A stretch of 64,000 nucleotides of DNA, taken from Phallusia mammillata (lineage: Eukaryota; Chordata; Ascidiacea; Phlebobranchia; Ascidiidae). The stretch covers positions 1 to 64,000 of the forward strand of contig QLIY01000209.1 in assembly GCA_003260075.1 (NCBI GenBank). Reading direction: 5' to 3'. Numbering within the stretch: the stretch's first letter is position 1; each line of letters starts with the position of its first letter. Made by a program: the position numbers and the translations under genes. This document shows positions 58,378 to 64,000 of this stretch, one piece after another. Below the pieces are notes generated by a model, which made no database searches, was not told the DNA's origin, and saw only the letters and a list, made by a program, of their open reading frames with translations.

Positions 58378-60521
58378 ACTGACGCTGTCCGGTAGAGGTG
58401 CCGGAGAGCCATCTTCACACACTTCCCGTCGATTTGAATATCCAACCTTCAGCTCGTGTAGTGTTAACCAATCATATGCGGTTCTAAACTGACATTAATA
58501 ACTACGCCCTTTTTTGTTACTGTTGCTATTTAATTAGTTTTGGACGGGCTACAATTTTAGTACCTTTGATTATTGTCTACAATCCAATTTTTATTTAAAA
58601 GCACCTTGTCGAAAAACTTCCTTGCCAATGTTTATACTTCCAAGTGTTTTAATTGAATAATTTGTCTTTAAGTTAAGTTTAAATCTAATGTGGCTAACCA
58701 GTAATTATCGAGCAGTCGACCATACCTTTTTTAATTTTTCAATATTTGTACCAAAAAACGTACTTTCCTGTTGGAGAACTTAAAGAAAGTTTAAACTATT
58801 CTAAAACAACTGGTCAAAATCGACTGAAAATTGCATCAGCTTTATCTGTGTTTCATTTTTTCGCTACAAGGAATGATGGATACAAACACCTCTAAGGTGG
58901 CATGTGCAAATCGTTGAACGTTTGTTGTGTGGAGTCTGGCTCTTATAGGCGCCCAGACTTCAGCTGGAAAATCCAAGTTGTCGCTTGGCGTTTGCTCGGA
59001 GAGTAAAAAGCTATTTTCTTACCTTCGCACACGCGACGCAACCAGTTGTTATTTTTTCTCGCGCCGCAGAGTCTACGAGCGCTTTCTGATAAATAAAAGA
59101 AAAATTTCGATTTGCAATATGCGTCCCAGTCTTGTTTACCCAGAAAGCCGTGACGTCAGGCCTGTCCGTTTCCGGTTCTTGTAACCATCGTGGACAATCA
59201 CGTTTTGAGGGCATGTTGTGTTTTCGGCAAACGAGTTTTGCGTCATCGCTTAGTGAACCGAATAAGAAAATCACCTGATAATCCCGTCGCGTAAAATGTC
59301 AGCACGCTTTCTAGGGTCAGAATGTTCACTTATATCCTGACGCGGTTTGAACCGAATCCCCCATTGGTTTTCCCCAGACACACAAAAATGTGGTGAAAAA
59401 TGGCTCGTTAACGTGTCACAAGAAATTGCGAAAATATAAAGGGTTTTTCCAAATATAACACGAACAATTTTAACCACGTTGTATTTATCAATAATAGCGT
59501 CAGATGGTGAATATTTAGTAACAATCCTATGTTTATAAGTTTTCGACGAAACTTTAAGATAGGTTGAGAATTACTGATTATCGTCCTTTAAGTGGTTTGC
59601 AATATTTATCGAAATAAATATGATTTGTAAATTACAATGTTGAGATGACTAATAATAAACACAACAAACGTTTATGTCGCATATTGTTTTGCCAATAATA
59701 AACTTTCCGTTCTGAAACTGGTTATGCTTCGTAAAATACTAGTTAAATAATACATAGAACTGCATTTATGCCATGTTCCAAATGGTTAGGACAGTGGTGC
59801 ACAAACCTTCAACCTAATGTACATAGAAGTATATGGGCACCAGTAGAAATTATATGAGTAGGCCTACAACAGTGGCCAAGTAACTTATAAAACCATTTCT
59901 AAACACCTGACTTCCAAAACAGATCTAAAATAGACTTCGTGGTTTCAAAGATTAGTTCGGCACTTAAAACTGCAAGATTTTATTTGGGCTCAACGTTAGA
60001 AACTAAAGCAAAAAATAGGCGACCCAAAGCGAAAAGATATATATGGTGACGGAAGTGAACGGTACAAATGAATTGCTAACTGTTTTTTTATTATTATCGA
60101 TAAACTTCATCAACAATCTGCACTGGTCGATTTGGATAAATTGGGTGTTACTGTTATAGGTAAGTCCTATTTATTTAATTTAAAAACATGGACGCACAGG
60201 TGGTTGCTAAAAAAGAACCTGTAATGTGGATGGCAATAAAGAAAAGGTTGTGCACCTCTTGGTTTACGATAACCGATAGCAAGGAAGGGTAGGAGTAAAA
60301 AATCAAAGGTCGTCTAACCAATTATTTTCTTAAAGATACTATACAAAGGATTAGTTCGAAGAAGTGGCAAAAACATCGTTCCTTTTTTCAGAAACGCTCA
60401 TTTCAATTTGGTCTGCCTCTGAACTTGCATTGCTTCCAGTCCATCTCCAGTCGTTCTGTTTCTTCACAGCAAGCTGATTCGCATCCGTGCTGGTGAAGTC
60501 TTTGGAATCAAGATCCAGACT
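58378..60521. other. Region between convergent CNOT2 and receptor genes
   Basis: It should hold the 3' untranslated regions of CNOT2 (plus) and the seven-helix receptor (minus). Short ORFs at 58927-59477 on both strands have no domain or splice support. A hAT-like element lies at 59792-60261. Confidence 0.45.
59792..60261. mobile_element. hAT-like element, 470 bp
   Basis: The left end CAGTGGTGCACAAACCTT pairs with the right end AAGGTTGTGCACCTCTTG. The flanks GGTTAGGA (59784-59791) and GTTTACGA (60262-60269) match at six of eight bases and both have TA at positions 4-5. No coding capacity. Confidence 0.75.
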
Positions 60522-62693
60522 TTATCGCACCGCTCGCCTGGACTGTATTGGGCTGTCTTTCATAATCTCTATAGTAGTTCCAACCGAACTTCGATGAGAA
60601 ACATCCATGGTATTAGATACTCTTCGGTTGTATCTTATTGACCGCCCTAAGTTTTCTACTTTGTCTGCAACAGGACGAAGGCTTAGTTTTTTCCACAAGA
60701 GCACATAGCCCCGTTTTGCTTTGGCACTGAAATCAGGATTGCGTAAACTGTATATGAAACAATTCCACAGACTGTTAGACATAACAAAAACGATTCCTAA
60801 AAATTCGAACGACGTGTATACGTTCACGGCGGTAATGTCTAGACTTAAAGGCCTTGTGTAGTACACATTGCTTAGAAAAAACGAAATTATAAGGATTAAG
60901 GCGGCTGGAACAAGGCATGCTGAGAAGATAGCGACCATCAAGGCTAGTGTACGAGCAAGACGCGTTTCCATGTCATCTATGTGTTTTGTGTCAGTCTGGC
61001 TAGTCAAGCCTCTTCGCACCTTGCTGTGTTTCTTTGACACGAAATACGTTGCAAGCGTTGTACCCCATACAATCAACAAAGGTAGGCAAAGAGCTAATGT
61101 GTACAAATATAATGCAACGTTGCCTTTAAACAGTATAAGTACAGAGGCGACGGTCCCATACTGGATTTGGGTGTCGTACAGAGGGAGGACACCGATAGAT
61201 ATGGCCACAAACCAGAGAATAGATACCGATATTTTGGCAACCAGCTTTGGATTTGATTGCTTGAAATGAAAGGGCCATCCAACAGCCCAGAGACGGTCAA
61301 AGCTAGCCAACATAAGCGAGTACAAGGATACCATTAAGGACGCAGAAGAAAAACAACCAATCGCTTGGAGATATGGCAGAGGGAGATAATCTCGGTAACT
61401 TGTTTCCGACAAACGCACTGGAATATTGGTTGCGTTTGGTGTCAAGCCGCTTGCGAGCTTTTGTTTGTTGTATCCTTCAACTAATGTCACTTGGTCTTTT
61501 ATCTTGTGGGTGTACATGACTATCATAAACAATGATGCGACGAATGAAGGGTAGACGACGATGCCTACTAGTAGATCGCTGATTGCGAGGGAGCCCTTGT
61601 ACATGCTTTGACTGTTCCGTAGCTTTGGAGAGCTGATGAGAACATACAACACCGTGAGGTTGCTGATGATCACTGCGATCCCGATAGCACCAAGTGTAAC
61701 TGCAGTTACGATCAGACCTGAACGGCATCTGATAATGTAAAGAAAGATTTCAATCTGCTATCGCTTGAAAAAACATTTTAAACTAGCAGAGCAATTAATG
61801 TAATAAGCGCAAGAAATGTAAATTGTAGATTAAAATGTGGAGTTAAACCACCGATTTTTTTTAAATTTAGATCGGAAATAATCTCTACTGTATAATGGGT
61901 AGGCCTAAGCATACTCTAAATATGTGATTTTGACTGTTGCAGTTGGTGTTTATCTTTCTTGTAACAAAACTAATTATTTTCTTGGATTGTTGCCATCACT
62001 TTAGTACAAAATCCAAAGGAAATAAGCCATATGTAGCAAACCACACCAAAACAAAACCTACCCTGAGGGCAAACAGGTCCATTGTGAAAAACTTCCATTT
62101 GCTAGTGTTTGGGCATCATAAGCGCACGTTTGCAACTGACAAAATGGGACCGAAGCTGCGATTATCTCGTGGTAATTCCTGAACCCTCCGGCGGGTGAAT
62201 CGTACAGCCCAACTTGAACACAAGTGTCTGAAACATCCGTAATTGCTTGAAAATCGACGTTCGTGATAAGCGCTTGCCATGAACTAAGGTTTGTCGTGGT
62301 GTTATTGGTTTGTATTCTTGGCAACTTTAAAATAGTTGCTCCACAATCTTCTTGCAGTTCCGTAGTATTACAGAATCTTTTATATATTCGTGCATAGAGA
62401 GGTGTAAACGCATAAGTGCGGTTCGCACACTCATCCAAAAACTGGGGACAACTCCATCCCTGTAAAGTTTGTAGGTAACTCGTCAAGTTGCCCTTGTCTG
62501 CCCAAGTATACTTGTGCTCAGTTTGCACATAGTCACAGCACTCCAGTTCTCTTGTACGATTGCCAACTGTATAACCACGTACATAAACACATTGTAGAGG
62601 AGTGGGGTATTGCTTTCCAGTTTCGGCGATAACTTTGTTTTTCAATACCAGTACAACAATACAAATAAAACTGAAAATTTTAGTTAAATGCAT
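60522..62693 (-). CDS. Rhodopsin-type seven-helix receptor with cysteine-rich ectodomain
   Basis: Two exons, 62693-62062 and 61728-60522, join in phase 2 (CAGG/GTAGGT donor, ATTATCAG acceptor) to give 612 residues. A signal peptide (MHLTKIFSFICIVVLVL) precedes about 185 extracellular residues with many cysteines and seven or so N-glycosylation sequons. Then come seven helices: helix 1 includes IGIAVIISNLTVLYVL, helix 2 LAISDLLVGIVV (Asp 2.50 kept), helix 3 ends D355-R-L (DRY class), helix 4 has ILWFVAISIG, helix 6 ends ACLVPAALILI, and helix 7 SNSLWNCFIYSLRN (N-x-x-I-Y in place of NPxxY). The loop between helices 2 and 3 is unusually long, about 45 residues. The basic tail has Ser-rich sites. 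The ligand is unknown. The ectodomain segment with CPQFLDEC...RFCNTT...EDC recalls the Frizzled cysteine-rich fold, which is only a suggestion. The large second exon is typical of class A receptors. Confidence 0.85.
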
Positions 62694-64000
62694 GTCTATG
62701 CTACGAGATCGTTTCTAAAGTGGTTTCTAAAGACAGAAAACACGAACTGATATAAAACCTGAGAAGCTTTTTCGTCGAAAATCATTCTACCTCGATCCGC
62801 GGGCTATTCTGCCTAATGCTAGTTACTTGAACATCATTGTAGATCTTATCCATATAATAAGCGCCTTGTCTTACCCGTAAAACTTACATAATTTTCATTC
62901 CTGGTGCATCATTTTAAGTGTTGCGCCTTTTTACACTTAATTCTCAGTATAAAGTCCAAATAATGCAGTACGACACACAAGCGAGCAAATTTATCATATT
63001 GTCCCACAACGGGAAGTTATTTGTACGAAGGGGATAAATTTGTTACTGATGGCGTGGATAACGTTTTTCGTGCACGACCGTCTTGTCCCAGTTGACGCGT
63101 CAGTGGCTACGTCTTATTATTGGGCTAATTATAAAACGGGCCCAAAACTCTATTTTTATTTGCTACTTTTGTGCACATACGGAAATATTTACTTGGCTCC
63201 CATTCTACGAGACTCAGTATTTTTAATGTATGTCCTCTTTTAATGTATAATCTATTGCTTTATTAGCTCATGGTTGCAGACTTCGGGTACATGGGATTAG
63301 GATTATGTTTCCATCTTAAACAACGCTCTCCGTAAGCGTTTAAAGCTATCTTACATCGTCCAGAAGAAAAGTTAGAAAACAAAATAGACCTTTTTCCTGT
63401 TTTTCTGTAACTTTGTGATTTCAAGCATTCTTAACCGTCGTGTTCAAACGTCGTTGCCGCAAAAAACCTCGTCAAAACATGTTTCCGAGTTATATTAGGT
63501 TGCAGCCTCATCACGCCACGCTAAGTTGAAACCAGACCATCCGACGCGCAGCTGTTCTTGGAACACAGATCGTCGTCATTCGCAAAGTTTTTCGTTCAAT
63601 TGTTCGCAAAGAAGTAAATCCAATGTTTCAATTTTAAATTTGTTTAGTGAAACCTGAACAGTATAAGTGTACTCAACCTCAAGTCACCATAATATGATTG
63701 ATTTCTGTCTGATAACTTTTTGCATGTTTCCATACTGTCAGTTTGATGAACCTTCTATTAACTTATATACATTACAGAAATGACAAGATATTTTTTTCGA
63801 CCGCAACGTAGCCTATGATACAAATATTATATACAGCAACTATGGAATATTGCTTTTCCATTTCGCATCATAACCGTTTAACCTCCTATGTAATTAACAT
63901 CGGTAATTCATTATAATTCTTCACTTAACTGGTGGAAAATAATCTACATTTAGGCTACTCACATTTCAAAGCTCACAATTGCTGTAAACACTATTTATTC
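62694..64000. promoter_or_regulatory. Upstream region of the seven-helix receptor, right flank
   Basis: The receptor promoter should be in the left part. I see no other gene. The ORF 63040-63243 is short, isolated and probably spurious. No repeat with recognisable ends was found. Confidence 0.4.

Noticed and set aside
59011-59274. 87-residue minus-strand ORF
   Set aside because: Isolated, no domain, no splice logic, and it overlaps an ORF on the other strand.
60868-61269. 133-residue plus-strand ORF
   Set aside because: Antisense shadow of the seven-helix receptor exon.

Overview
The window is nuclear DNA from an intron-rich animal with compact genes, most likely a tunicate of the genus Ciona. 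The evidence is full-length chordate-type orthologues (ASAP, PPP6R, CNOT2, TMEM30, LACTB) packed into 64 kb with mostly short GT-AG introns, abundant small hAT-type elements, and many adjacent duplicate stretches that differ by a few percent, as expected from two very different haplotypes. C. savignyi is the better guess because of its extreme heterozygosity, but the species call is an inference.

Layout from left to right: a three-exon claudin-like gene (minus, 1493-2628); a short single-pass membrane ORF followed 15 bases later by an unrecognised multi-pass membrane protein (plus, 4817 to about 6985); LACTB, a mitochondrial serine beta-lactamase-like protein (minus, 8188-12520, nine exons); ASAP, an Arf GTPase-activating protein with BAR, PH, ArfGAP, ankyrin and SH3 parts (plus, 14677-25804, 27 exons); a gene-poor stretch (25.8-28.9 kb); PPP6R, a SAPS-domain subunit of protein phosphatase 6 (minus, 28923-40256, 22 exons); a receptor tyrosine phosphatase with one Ig-like domain and tandem phosphatase domains, somewhat CD45-like (minus, 42111-47192, 18 exons); TMEM30/CDC50, a lipid flippase beta subunit with an intronless coding region (plus, 48001-49053); CNOT2 of the CCR4-NOT deadenylase (plus, 49921-58377, 16 exons); and a rhodopsin-type seven-helix receptor with a 210-residue cysteine-rich ectodomain (minus, 60522-62693, two exons). 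Exon joins were worked out by hand from splice sites and checked for reading phase. All nine named or recognised genes close in frame.

The genes are unrelated housekeeping and membrane genes, not one pathway. Notable arrangements are the divergent phosphatase/TMEM30 pair with a short shared upstream region, the tight head-to-tail TMEM30-CNOT2 pair, and the two plus-strand membrane ORFs near 5.1 kb.

Mobile DNA is mainly non-autonomous hAT-like elements with CAGTGGTT- or CAGGG-type ends. Several have perfect 8-bp target duplications that all carry TA at positions 4-5. The other recurring structure is a run of exactly ten C (or ten G) followed by a near-copy of the sequence just before it. It occurs about a dozen times and looks like an assembly join of two alleles rather than biology.
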